DNA from: Adiantum capillus-veneris
Taxonomy: Eukaryota > Streptophyta > Polypodiopsida > Polypodiales > Pteridaceae
Direction of reading: 5' to 3'
Assembly: GCA_014529385.2 (NCBI GenBank)
Contig: CM043971.1
Coordinates: forward strand, 88,431,340 to 88,495,339
Length of the DNA stretch: 64,000 nucleotides
Shown one piece after another: positions 24,842-36,318 of this stretch. How positions within the stretch are numbered: position 1 is the stretch's first letter; the number at the start of each line of letters is the position of its first letter. The translations under genes were made by a program, and so were the position numbers. Under the pieces are notes generated by a model. That model had not been told where the DNA came from. It saw nothing but the letters and a program-made list of their open reading frames with translations, and ran no database searches.

Positions 24842-25327
24842 TTACAATGGTACTTGGCCAAAACCCATCATTTCTCTATGATCATGAAACGCTTTGCTCA
24901 CCTTTGGTAGAGGATGTTCTCTAAGGTTGTCACAATTTCTTTCATGCTTTACACAAACTGTGAGAAACTGGACAGCTCGTTTACCATCTTTGCTACGTAT
25001 CCTAGCATATGCTGAACCATCATCCATTACCTTTGTTTCCATTCGAACTCCCACAATGTAGGGCTGTCCAAGGATGAGATGATATGAAGATGTATCCTGT
25101 ACAGAGAAGTTTTGGTCAATCTTTACATCACCTATTGTCACCTTCACACCTGGACATGCTGCATACAATTCACGTGATGAATTGTTTGCCACTTTTACCA
25201 TCCAGCCATGATCTGTGTCCATCGGCCATTTGCACTTGTTGTAGAGACTCTTTGACATTATGTTTATTTCTGAACCATGGTCAATCAAGGCAACAAATGG
25301 CTCTTCAAGATCACCTACCTTGACCAA
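24842..25327 (-). pseudogene. pro: element E aspartic protease
   Basis: Retropepsin-like domain that would cut the polyprotein. The active site reads ALIDHGSEIN, with His where Ser or Thr is usual after the catalytic Asp; this DHGS form is known in some Ty3 groups. The flap-end motif is YHLILGQPY. It sits between gag and RT, the normal Ty3 order. The frame is separate from gag (stop near 25390-25520). Confidence 0.8.
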
Positions 25328-25519
25328 AGTTTCTGTAGTAGCCCTTGCCCAGTGACTTCGTGAATAGTAGCTCCTAGGAATAGCTTCAACTTCTTAATCA
25401 TCATTTGAGAAATGCACTTGATTCACTCTTCCACTAGATTGGTAGCATCCTACCACATCTCCATCATCCTCCTTATTTTGCAACTGCATCCCTTGTGTCT
25501 TCAAGGTTTCTCCGTCAAC

Positions 25520-27035
25520 CTATGGACGAGAAACCTCAGCAAGAGTTTGCCTCTTTCTCTTGATGATGTCAATGATCTCCTCGTGGAATTCACGCTTTGC
25601 AATGCCAAGAATTTCTCCCAAAGTAAACTCAATCTTGATATTCAAGATCCTTTCCTCCAAGACTTTCTTTAAATCTGTAGCAACCTCAATATCAGATTGT
25701 AGTTTATAAGTTGGGCCTTTTGTCTTACCTTTTGTTGGCTCTTTCTTCTTTCCTGTTGTAAACTCCGCCATGATTGCTTTGGGTGGAGATGCTCCTTGTG
25801 TCGAGGGTGTTTGAGAAGGCATTGAGTCACTTCTTTCCCCACTTCTAGAAGCTCTTTTGGATCGTCCTTCATCAGCATTCTCACATCTGCGCTTCTCTTC
25901 TACAATAGCCTCATTTTGTTGGCATTTTGTAATGTAGGCATGCACTGACAATGAGTCCACTGGATCATTCCATCCTGTTTCTAGATGTATGCAATCACCT
26001 GCTTCATGTAGAATCTCTTTTGTAAGCTTTCCCTTTTTAGCTAATTGCATGACATTTGGCCAAATTTGACCATGATGGTCACTCAGCTCTTCATCACTAA
26101 GATGCTCAATTTTTACTCCATAAGTAGCTGCCTCAACTGAAGAGGTGGCATGCTTAGTTGCCATATCTTCAACTAAGGTTTGCATTCCCCCCTTCCCAAA
26201 GTTAGTTCTCAAGGGTAGACCTATCTCTCTTAAGTGGATTTTACCATCCTTAAAAAAGACAACATCTTTTGACAAAGCATCACTAAAATCATCACAGTCC
26301 CTTCTTACATGGTCTGTACTATCACACCAAATACATCTATTAACAAACCCTTCTTTGGGCTGTTGTCTTTGCCTAGAAAGTGGCCCTGATGGTTGGCATT
26401 TTTCTTCAAGCTTTGCAAGCTTCATCTTCAAGTCACGCATTCCCTTCACAAGCTCATATAGCATGGACTCATCAAACTTCGGAGCGATAAAAGTAGGCTT
26501 TACCATTTTGTCAGGAGTTGAGGTGGAAGGACTTGTAGTGTTTACTACCATCTTGTCCCTTCTTCTTTGTCGTTTGGCAAGCAGTGAGATAGCACCTTCA
26601 AAATCATTCCAGTCGGTCTTTTAGTCCTTGCTCAACATCTTTATCTTCAAGAAGAAGCTCCAAATTTTCTTGAAACTCTTTACCTGCATCTTGTAAGAAA
26701 AGATATGTCTTTTCTGCATCTAGTGTGGCCCTTTCTGTCCTGGTGAGTTGTGCATCGCGCCGCTCAAATTCCCTAAGTAGCTCTGTTATTGATAGTCCTT
26801 GCTTTGGCTTGACTACCCATTCTAAGAATGTCCTTTTGGTCACTCTCTTAGAGCCCTCCATGAAATATTCCTCCTTTAAAGCTACTTTGAGTTCTTTCCA
26901 ATTTCTCCCATGCCCATCTTTAATTCCCCTAACGTGTTCTCTAATTTCTGGAGCAACAACTAGCTCAAAGGTTTGAATCATCTCACCTTCTGACACACGA
27001 TGCAGCTCCATCTCCTTCACATACTCGCATAAGTA
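25520..27035 (-). pseudogene. gag: element E gag, middle and C-terminal part
   Basis: Structural capsid/nucleocapsid protein. The left part of a gag gene whose start lies at 52829, 25.6 kb away: element C is inserted between the codons for VTK and YLCEYVK, and the frame joins exactly once the CTTGG duplication is counted once. The capsid region (26604-27035, E/K-rich helices) is followed by a one-base loss near 26610, after which the frame resumes (WNDFEGAISLL...). A regular zinc knuckle, CIWCDSTDHVRRDC (CX2CX4HX4C), lies at about 26335. The C-terminus is basic and ends at 25520. Confidence 0.85.
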
Positions 27036-27040
27036 CTTGG
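27036..27040. other. target site duplication of element C, left copy
   Basis: CTTGG, repeated at 52647-52651 on the other side of C. Confidence 0.9.
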
Positions 27041-28651
27041 TGTCATAAAATCTAATATCTAACCAACCCAAATGATTTTCTCATATTAAATTGATCACTT
27101 AATGTGGGAGAATAAATGGGAACAAGTGTTAAGATATAGATATGTGCTTATAGATCTATCTCAACACGGGGCCAATAGTAAAGGGGCCCAAATGGGAGAT
27201 GGTCTATCAAGAGCAAGGCTAACCAATGGAGCATAAGACCTTAGGGTTAGCTTCATTGAAGACCTCCAATAATGTGTGCAAAAGTCCTTTGACCTTAGGT
27301 AAGCTAGGGCTGAGCTTGAGGCGGGAACCCAGCCCAAGCTCAAGGTGCTTGTCGTGCTTGAGGTGCTTGTCATGCTTGAGGTGCTTGATTAAGATGCTTG
27401 AGGTGCTTGACTGGCTCCATGCTTGAGGTGCTTGACTTGGTGCATGATTAAGGTGCTTGAGGTGCCTTGAGAAGCTTGCCTGAGATGCTTGTGGGAACAC
27501 CCCCTACTTCAAGTGCTTTGTCATGCTTGATGACTAAGGTGCTTGAGCTCCTAAAGTCAAAAGCATCCCTACAAGAGGGGGGGCGAGCCCTTTTCCTAGG
27601 GATTAGAGAGAGAGAACACACACTCACACTCACAAGGGAAGCCCCAGCTTGAAGAGGCAGCAAGGACACATGTCAGGTCCCTACCCATGTTACCTTCATG
27701 TGTTGCTTGAAGCCTATTGGCTAGGCTTCAAAGGGGTCCAATGATAAATTACTTAATTATCTAATTGATTTTTCATTTATCAATTCCTCTCTCTCAAAGG
27801 GGAAAGGGGGACACTTCTCCCAAGGCTACCCATGTTGCTTGTAATGGCTCCTGCTTGTGATTGGCTAGGCCTAGAGGGGTCCAATGAGCTTCAAGCATGA
27901 GCTACAAGGGGGGTTCGACCCAAGCAAGCTAGGGGGGTGCTTAGGGGGTATACTCACCCACACACACTCACAAGCACTCTCATTGTGTACTATGCAAAGT
28001 GCAAGAGCTCCCTCTCCTTCTCCAAGCAAGTAGAGGTTGAGAGCCTACACCAACACTCTTGGCTATGGAGTGCAAATCCAACCAAGAGCCATGCTTCAAT
28101 GCTTAAGCTTGCCATGTCCTTCTTCTTTATTACTATGCTATTATGTATGCTAGCAACAAGAGTATGATAAGTGAGGAACTAATTCTTTCTCCTACGAAAT
28201 GTTTCTTCTTCCTCTTCCTTACCCTCATTCCCTGCTAGCTCTCTCCACCTTCGAAGGTGTTTGAGGTCTTGGGACTGAGGCTTGGGATAGTTAAAGATTT
28301 CTTCAAGTTTATGTTATGTTTGTGATGCATGAAGCCTTCCATCTTCATGGCATCACCTAGGTCACAAGGAACACAAAGACTGTATTGTAACAAGTCTCTC
28401 TTTATGGGAGAAATCATAATACAAATGCCTATTGGAGGGGGGACCGGCTCCACATAAATCCGGTCCTCAACTGTTGTCATGTTCTCTAAACTCTCTCTCT
28501 TGCAAAAGTATTGTCTATGCCAAGTTAACTAATTGCTATGATTATGTTGCTATCTTCAATTATGTCAACCCGCTATGCTCACAAAATCATTTCTTGAAAG
28601 TACTCTCATTAAATTCCGCTACTCTCACATATTAAGGCACATTCCATTACA
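27041..28651 (+). mobile_element. 5' LTR of chromovirus C
   Basis: 1,611 bp from TGTCATAAAATC to CCATTACA. It is about 98-99% identical by eye to 51029-52646, which points to a recent insertion. It contains a minisatellite built on GTGCTTGAG (about 27335-27495). Short frames inside are not genes. Confidence 0.95.
27335..27495 (+). repeat. minisatellite of GCTTGAGGT-type units in the C LTR
   Basis: Irregular repeats of a 9-10 base unit, about 15 copies (GCTTGAGGT, with GCTTGTCAT and GCTTGATTA variants). Mirrored in the 3' LTR at about 51325-51482. Confidence 0.8.
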
Positions 28652-28653
28652 CT

Positions 28654-28665
28654 TGGTATCAGAGC
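28654..28665 (+). other. element C primer binding site, tRNA-iMet
   Basis: TGGTATCAGAGC, exact, two bases after the LTR end. Confidence 0.95.
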
Positions 28666-29066
28666 ATTTGGTTTCTCTTTTCTTGCTTAAGAAGAGAGGT
28701 CCTTAAGTAGCCTATAAATGGTTGATGTTGTTAATTATAATAGAGTAAGTGGAACTGGGATCGAATATCGGTTTTGTTAAGCCCACTATGTGGGGGATGG
28801 TGCACACCTCGGGAGCTTTGGACTTAATAATGGAGTCTTTTTAGACTTGCCTACGGCTTTACCATTATTGAGCCATAAGAAGTCCGAAAGGAGCTAGCCC
28901 TTGGCAATTCCGCTATGTTAGACCTACTCCTCTACTCTCTATAATTAACCACTTTGAGCCGTGGGTGTAGATACTTAAGAGCCGATTTTCAAAGGCTAAG
29001 AGGAGTGGCAACTAAGGTTTTGTATTGCCAAAGCATACACTAAGTATAAACATAAATTTTGTTAAC

Positions 29067-29279
29067 ATGGCTGACAATAATCAAGAGAGTAGAATGAACA
29101 TTGATAGCTTTGATTTTGCACATGAAGGTGCTAATGATGATGCTCCCATGTTTGTGAATTATCTCACCACTAGGTTGCAACAAGCTATGGGCAACCCTGT
29201 TTTGCAAGCCGAAGTTACTCAACAACTTCGTGCTTATGGAATTTCCCTTCCTCTCCCAGAGGAGAGAGAGCTTAGGAGG
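29067..29279 (+). pseudogene. gag: element C gag, N-terminal part
   Basis: Begins MADNNQESRM and runs 71 codons to LRR, where P2 is inserted. The frame resumes at 46100 (PLEDTPKRR) after the duplicated GGAGG. The fragment is acidic and helical, as usual for Gag N-termini. The leader 28666-29066 between primer site and ATG has no gene. Confidence 0.85.
29275..29279. other. target site duplication of P2, left copy
   Basis: GGAGG, repeated at 46095-46099. This pair fixes P2 as one insertion of 16.8 kb within gag of C. Confidence 0.9.
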
Positions 29280-29903
29280 TGTTAAGGCGGTTACGCCGCT
29301 AGCGGAAGCTAAATAGCGAGAACTCAACCAACAACAAAATTTGTCAGACGAGGACGGAGCTTGACCCGCAGGCGCATGGAAACAACTAGGTGGGTGTCAA
29401 ATCACCTACTCGACCTTCTAATGACAATCACTACTAAGGAAATCAAATCTAAGTTCTAAAATACGCAAGTGACTGAAATCCGTACTACGAACGAATGCTA
29501 TACGAAACAGGATCTAGAATCATTGAATCGATCTCAAACTCAAGGGGAAGTCTATACACTAGGTAAGAACAACACTCTAAAGACTTGAACTGCAAATTCA
29601 ACCTATAACCACTCCGTGTGGTAAACGCGTATGAAGACAGGCCGAAAAATACAAGTGATCGAAGCTTGACCCCGATGGTACTAATGTGTAGCTCTACTCG
29701 TTGTGGTTCTATAGATATGCTGCACGCTCCATTCTGACACACGAGTTGGAAGAAAACTCACACCGAAGCTCGTAGGAACTTACCACACATAGAAGCCGAT
29801 AGCACGCACTCTTGGTATCTGTGCGTAGCTCTCGCCGTTGCTAACACAATGGCGGTGTCGCTTCTCCAATGGCGGCTCCGTAGCTCGCGTAGCAAGTAGA
29901 TAA

Positions 29904-29940
<37 letters not shown>

Positions 29941-30228
29941 ACACAGTCACGGCGCTCAAAAAACTCACTTTGATTAAATGATCTGAATCCCTTAGGTTAC
30001 AAAAACTTTGGCTTATATACCTCAACCTTGGAGGTGAGAACATCTCTAACTAATTACATCAGCAAGTGAAATTACTTCGGGATTACAAGCTGGAAACTCA
30101 ATTGATTCCCGTTACTTAATGAATGGCTCAAATCAAAATTAATGTCGGAAAGACATTTATTACAATCAATGGTTACAAAATGATGAGTGTGAGCAAAAAT
30201 GTGGGTGTGATCCTCTGCTGGCTCAACA
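29280..30228 (-). mobile_element. 3' LTR of P2
   Basis: 949 bp from TGTTAAGG to CTCAACA, next to the polypurine tract at 30229. It contains a (CT)n tract at 29906-29938. Compared with the broken right LTR (40395-41006 plus 45801-46094) I count about 12 differences by eye, nearly all transitions. The first 62 bases have no partner in the right copy. Confidence 0.9.
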
Positions 30229-30243
30229 CTCCCCCCCTCCGCG
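30229..30243 (-). promoter_or_regulatory. terminal polypurine tract of P2
   Basis: The minus strand reads CGCGGAGGGGGGGAG directly before the LTR start TGTTGAGCC. Confidence 0.85.
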
Positions 30244-30277
30244 TTCATGTCGTCCCTGACATGAATTTTATGCTTGG

Positions 30278-33200
30278 TCAATAAAGTCCTGTCGTCTTGA
30301 GCATCTGCAAATGTGATTCGTATCGTAGGTTGCCGATGGTCAAGGTTGGGCCGAATATTTTTCTTTCGTGGGTGAAAAAGCCGGTGTAGAAAGCTTCTTC
30401 GAATGTTTGCATGTGGAAGCTAGTCAAAAACATAATCCTTTGGTATAGGAGGTGTAACACTTTTGGAGAAGGCTGCAATGAAAGATCATACATCATATCA
30501 GTCACTGTGTCGGCCGTCAATAGTAGACTCGAGGTCGTGGCTTTATCTGGCGCGAACACTTCAATGCAAGCTAAGAGAGTCCTGCAGATTTTCTTGAGCA
30601 TCTGACATGAAAGGTCAGGAGAGCCAGTAAAGAGCTTGATGGTGCCCGTTAGGGTTTTCACCATGTAGGCTTTACCTATTCTCTCTCCTGCCTTTGGTCC
30701 TGGCATCCTGGGATAATTAAGCCAATTTGGCTTCTTTTCTGCAATCCTGCCATGCTCTTTCCAGTTTCTGACTCTTGGCATCGGGCAGAAGGTTGCATCC
30801 TCCCGAATCTCCTTTGGTGCCTCCACCAAGTAGATGAGGTAAGCTGGGTATTTGTTCAGCCAACCTTTCCTCCATCTAGGTTGTGAATCTACTATCTTCT
30901 TTGATTGTTCCTCCTTTGTGATGTCGCCTTCGTAAAGAGCGACATACTGCTCCTCCTCTATTCTCTTTTTCGTCTTTAGCACTTCAAATTTCATCAAAGG
31001 GAAAGGCAGGCTGGGTTGCATCCACTGTTCATGGAGCACTTTTGTGTCTAGTCCCTGAAGTCTAATGGAGATTAGGAGTCTCCTCTCCCATTCCATTTCC
31101 GCCTTGGCACTCTCCTCTGCTGACCTTTTTATTTGGTCATGGAGCCTTTGTTCTTCTTCTTCAGAGATTCTTGAAGTCGAGGCCACCTCTTGAGCTGGGG
31201 CTGGATCTTCAATTGTGGTTGCCTCTCCAGTTTCTGGTAGCTCTATGGCTGCTCGACCTGATTCTTTTTGTGGTGTCTCTGTCTCTCTTCTTTGTTGCTC
31301 TTGTAGATCTTGGAGCTGTTTGCGAAGGGCCTCATTCTCTGTCCGTAGTGTTTGATTTTCTAATGTGAGCCTCTCCTCTGCGCCCAATGATCCCTCCGCA
31401 ATGTGCAACCTTTGCACTTGCTCTAATCTCAGCTCTCTTTGTAAGCTTCGGACCTGGTCTTCCAAAGTTGGTATGATAGCTCCCTCTTGTTCATTTCCTG
31501 CTCTGCTAGCTCTAGGGGTAGTCCTAAGTCTAGTGATTGTTCTTTCTTGGAGCTCGACTCTCTCCCTTAGCTCAATGAGCTCATCCTTGGCCGCCTCCAA
31601 CTCATCCTCTATCCGCTCCCTTGCTTCCTGTGCACTTGTTACTTCTCTTGAAGCCTCGGCTAGCTGGAGTATCAAGCCGTCTCTCTCGTTTTCCGCTTTA
31701 TGACTTTCAGATTCAGTCATAGCATTCTGTAATTTTCTCTGCAACTCCGCTTCCCTTTGTTTGGCTGTCTCAATCTCTACTTCCTTTGCCTTGGACCTTT
31801 CTTTTATCTTGCTGAGCAGTTCATGCACCATGTGCATGTCTTTTTCAACATCATCTGTCAACTCTAAAGCTCTTTCCGCCACCACCTCCACTGGCTTTGG
31901 CTCTTCTAGTACTTTCGGTTCGTCCAGTTTCTCTTCACTTTCTTTTTTACTCTTTGTTTTTTCCTCCGTTCATCTTGTTTTTGTAGGTTGATCCCATAAA
32001 CTGCCTCAAGGGCCTCTTCTTTGGTGTATCCTATCTCTACCAGATCCTCATAATCATTTCTCTTTTGCTGAACTGGATCTATCTTCTTTTCTTTGGTCTC
32101 GGCCTCTGGCTTTTCCAAATCATCTGTGTCCACCTCTACTGTGGTCTCCTCCACAATTTTTTCCGTCTTCTTAGGGCTTGGTACATCAGTCATAGAGGGA
32201 TATCTATCCTCAGCTTCCTTGGCTTTCCCTTTGTCGGCTTGCCCATCTTTCTCTTGAGGCTTAGTAGACTCATCTACTTTCCTTTTTCCCTTGTCGTCTT
32301 TTTTCAGCTCAGCTTTTAATTGCTGTACCTCCTCTTCAGTGTATGGCTCGACAGGTTGCTGCTCCAGAATAGCCTCTGACTCCTCATAAGCTTTAATATA
32401 TTGATCGTATTGATCAATATGTGGCCTGGCTGAGCTAGTTCCGACTTTAGTGGGGTCTGGCACCCACTTTTCTTCAAAGTCACCCTTTAGAGCTCTTTCC
32501 GCTCTAAACTGCTCCACTAGTCTTTCCATTCTTGCCGCTTTCTGACTTTTGGTTTGCTTGGGAGAAACCTTCTTCTTTACTTTCTTCTTAAGTGGCTCGT
32601 CCACATCCTCTTCAGGTTCTGAAACTACTTCTAGTTTCCGGCGTGCTCTTGTGGATGCCCTCTTGGATACTTCGGGCTGTTCTTCCTCCTCGTCGGCTTC
32701 TCTAAGCCACTCATTCTGGGAGGGAACCTTTGGCCACTGATCTCTAGCTCCAATAGCTTCATAAGCTATTCTTGTCAGAATTTCCGCTCCTCCTATGTAT
32801 TTTGGCTTCTCGTTGTGCATGGCAATTACTTGCTCGTGGATGTGTTGAGCGTAATTCACCTCTTTTGGCATATTGCTCTTTAATGCCCATGTGATGGTGG
32901 TCACAATGGCATGGGGTGGTGTCGTATACTTTTACGGTCTTTTACTACAAACATGAAGAAATTGGTTGTACAGTCGGCAAAGGGTTGCCGCTCTTGGGTC
33001 CGCCATATCTCCATAGGTTGCATTCTGCTTCTTGGGCCCGTAGACCTCTATGGCCTCCCTTCTTTCCCTGACCGAGCTCCCTTTGTTGTGCAGCTTCAAT
33101 GCGTCTGCAATGAGCTGTGGAGTGATCTGTACTTCTACTTTCTCTCCATCCATGGCTGTCAAGGTGGCTTTTCCATCCTTCTGAATGGATGTTGCCAACT

Positions 33201-33528
33201 CGTACACTCTTCTTGTATCCACACCTGATGGTCTCGAGGTGAAGAAACTGTGCAAGTCTGCCCTTTCCAGGTACCTGCTGATGTCTTCTGACCTGCTATA
33301 ATCTACCAATTCCTGTGGGATCATCGGTACATCCACCGCTTGCCCTTGAGGATCTCTGAAAGTCCCCTGGTAGATCTTTATTCCCTCCTTCTCCAATACT
33401 GCTTCCTCCACCCAAGTTTTGGTTGGCTTGAGGGTTTCTGCTGGAATGTCAAAGGGTTCCGCTTCTGCAAGAGCATCTTTGATTGTCAGTCTTTTTCTCT
33501 TCGTTGCCGATGACTTGGCGGAATCCAT
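30278..33528 (-). pseudogene. P2 ORF3: large coiled-coil protein of unknown function
   Basis: One decayed frame of about 1,080 codons read right to left. It begins MDSAKSSATKRKRL at 33528. A single TAA near 32932-32934 interrupts it in frame, and a one-base slip in a lysine-rich stretch near 31945 moves it to the frame of 30278-31891. N-terminal ~300 residues: globular, with a stretch (ITPQLIADALKL to HIHEQVIAMHNE) whose layout recalls the putative plant transposon protein domain seen in other plant element ORFs; this is only a resemblance. Middle: highly charged, then a long coiled coil (about 31250-31850, heptads of L/I with E/R/K). C-terminal ~250 residues: globular, rich in aromatic residues (WLNKYPAYLIYLVEAP and after). 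No signal peptide, transmembrane segment, zinc knuckle or catalytic motif seen. It lies after pol and directly before the polypurine tract, where Athila-type elements carry an env-like ORF. Confidence 0.7.
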
Positions 33529-36283
33529 GGATCCTGTAACTCCAATTTCAGAAGTTAGCGTCTTTTTAGTACTGAAAGCCGAAAAGAAGCTTTTAACTAT
33601 TCAAATGACTTGAAAATTGAAACATGAGCTATTCAGGGCCTAAGGATGCAAGGTAGGTGAAAAAATATGCAAAATGGGCTCAAAATCATGCTGGAGACAT
33701 CATACACGTATGATGTCTTTTGTGTCAAAATGACTTCATATTGGTTGTGCTTGTAGCTGATAGTGTATACATCAGTATCATATGCTTGGATTTGAGTTTG
33801 GATCCCATTTGGTCAAGTTTTGGCCAGTTTAGTCCAGTTCCGGCTCTTGGCAAAATTTTGAAAGGGATTTGGATTTTATGATCCAAATTGGATAAAACTT
33901 GGTGGTTCACTTTCAGATGGCATGTAGATCACTTCTGTTTGGTGGTTGAAGCCCTGAGGTGCCAAAATCACATAGTGAGACATCATACGTTTGGATCAAA
34001 TTTCTCTATAAGCTTGGATTTGGCTTTAGATAGGCTTATTCAGTGGATTTATGAAGTTTGGATAGATTTTGGGCTAAAAATGGCTCTGGAGACATCATAC
34101 GCGTATGATGTCTTTTTCATCAATTTTGCATGGGATTGGTTCTGTGGACTCCCCATGTACTAGTGAAGGACTTTTTCTACTCAAATCTTGGTTTGGACTT
34201 GAGTATGTTGGATTTGGGCCAAAAATAGGCTTTAAGTGAAGGATTTTCCCTCAATTGGACTAATGGGGTGATCCTCTTGACCAAATGGTTCCAAATTTCA
34301 TATGTAGCATGTATTAGATATATATAATGGATGTATGATGACAAATGAGCAGTTTTGGCTGTGTAAGTGCAAATAGACATTATACGCGTATGATGTCTTT
34401 TGTGTCAAAATGGTGCTTTTTGGTTCCAGATAGCTTGTAGATGTGTTAATCAACAATCCTACAAAGTTTCAATGAGTTTGGAGTTATTTTGACAAAATTA
34501 GGACCAAAAATCAATTTTATGGCCTACTTTGCGTCTTTTTGGTTTTCCTTGGGTTTTCTAACTCCAATTCTCATGATACTTGGTTCATAGGATGTGATTA
34601 ACATGTGGAATGAGGCTATGCACTCAAATGTTGAAATGGATGTGAAATTCATGCTGTGAGACATCATACGCGTATGATGTCTTTTCTTGAAATGTTGGTT
34701 GTTTTGTGCAAAGAATGCTTTGTGCTAGTGCCCTAAGCCTTGCTAACTAGTTTTCAACTTAAAAAGTCATCAGTTTAGCTAAAAAGCCCCCTTATAGGCA
34801 TTTCAGTCTCCGAAGTCGTCTTTTTGCCTTGGAGTTGAATTTCTTCAACTTTTCTTCTCGAGAGTTGTATTTCCAGCTCATTGGATATGTTGTGAAGCCA
34901 TCTATTTGGTTGAACTTGACTTTGGCTCCTCATTCTCCATCTTTCTCCTTTTGGTTGCCCGAAAGCGTTTTTTTCACCATCGGTAAGTGAATTAGCTTTC
35001 TTTTGGGTTTTGCTTGCAAACATAAGTCATCCATGTATATTTGAAGCTGCTTGTGAAGTTTCATTTCATTCGGTCGTCAATTTCAGCCGTTATGCCAAAA
35101 TGACGCTTTGTGTGTCTGTCGTCGAATCGGTTGTTTTGACCCACTTTTGGTGGTCCAAACCTGGAGATACTCCATGGTTGCATTGCCCTCGATGTTGTTA
35201 AGCTTCCTGAGAAGTTTTGTGTCGTTTCGACAACTTTTTCCTGTTTGCCTCTTGCAGGCTCTGTTGACCTAGGGTTTTTCCGGTCATTCTTTATCGAGCT
35301 TTGAGTGTTAGAAACCCATCTTCTATACTAGGGTAACCCACCTATAAGTTCTTGCAAGGTTTGGTTAGGCGGTTGTGCCACTACTTAGCATTCTACCTCA
35401 TTCCCCGTCTGCTCTTGTTTCTTGGTTTTGGTCAGTTTTCGCGACAAAAGTTAATGATAAGCATCAAAATCTTATGGCAACGAGTCTACCTCTCATGTCT
35501 GGTGTCCTCTGAGCTCTCGTAGCAGTCGTAGAAGGCTGTAGAAGGTTTGTGCTCCTGTGTGCTCTTTGCTCTCTCCAAGTGGGTAATAGTGCAAATGAGC
35601 CTATAAGTGAAGTCAAAAATACTTAACTTTGGACTTCCTGGATCACTTGTTACCAAATTTGACATGTGCTCCTATCTCGTCGTGAAATGCACTTTAGGAT
35701 TTGAAATTTCTCAATTTGGACTCCGTTTGACCTTTTTCTGAGAAATCTGTCCACTTTGCCAAAATTCTGTCATTTCGGGCTTTCCGCAACTTTTCCCGAA
35801 TTGTACTCAATTTTTACCATGGGTTGCCATTGTCATTAGGATCATCACCATCTATTCTTTTCTTTTTTCCGATCTCATTTCACCTGCTTTTTTTTATTTT
35901 TCTTTTACTTTTATTAAGAAAATCATAAAAAATAAAGGAAAATAGCAAATTGAAGCCAAAAAATTCCAAACATACACAATAAATAGCTGGTAACCATGTG
36001 TATATGAATATACACTTATTTGTGATTTCTGGACTTGGATTATCACTTTTTTCCACTTTTTAGCTCCAAAAACACTCTTATTTAGTGATATTTACACGTC
36101 TAGAGACCCAAATTCATCATTTGATCTCTTCTTGTTGCAAAACAAGGTATATAAGGGCATAAATATTATCAATATCCGCAATCAAACATAAAAATTGCAA
36201 AATCATATAAGACACTGCCCTTGTAATATAATTTTTGTTTTTCTTTGTTTTTTTTTTTTTTTTTTTTTTTTGGTACCTGTATA
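33529..36283 (-). repeat. P2 inter-ORF leader with palindromic 24-bp repeat array
   Basis: Non-coding stretch between the internal polypurine tract and ORF3. Five copies of a 24-bp palindrome with half-site AGACATCATACG: 33695-33718 (one mismatch), 33978-33990 (half only), 34090-34113 (perfect), 34375-34398 (one mismatch) and 34659-34682 (perfect). Spacings are 283, 112, 285 and 284. Flanking words such as AAAAATGGC.CT before the site and TCTTTT after it match the P1 leader. The part 34700-36240 has no gene; it ends in a run of 26 or more T at 36247-36271. Confidence 0.85.
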
Positions 36284-36299
36284 CCTCCCCCCCTCCTAG
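36284..36299 (-). promoter_or_regulatory. internal polypurine tract of P2
   Basis: The minus strand reads CTAGGAGGGGGGGAGG. It lies just past the W-x-P-K tail and is not followed by an LTR. It matches 964-978 of P1 in sequence and position and the terminal tract 30229-30243 in composition. Confidence 0.5.
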
Positions 36300-36318
36300 T
36301 TTAAGTCCTCCTGGACAA

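Noticed and set aside
26604-27071. Start of the element E gag frame at 27071
   Set aside because: The first codons come from the LTR of C; the true start is 52829.
31171-31991. Plus-strand frames rich in Ser and Leu opposite ORF3 (31171-31991)
   Set aside because: Shadows of the charged coiled-coil frame on the minus strand.
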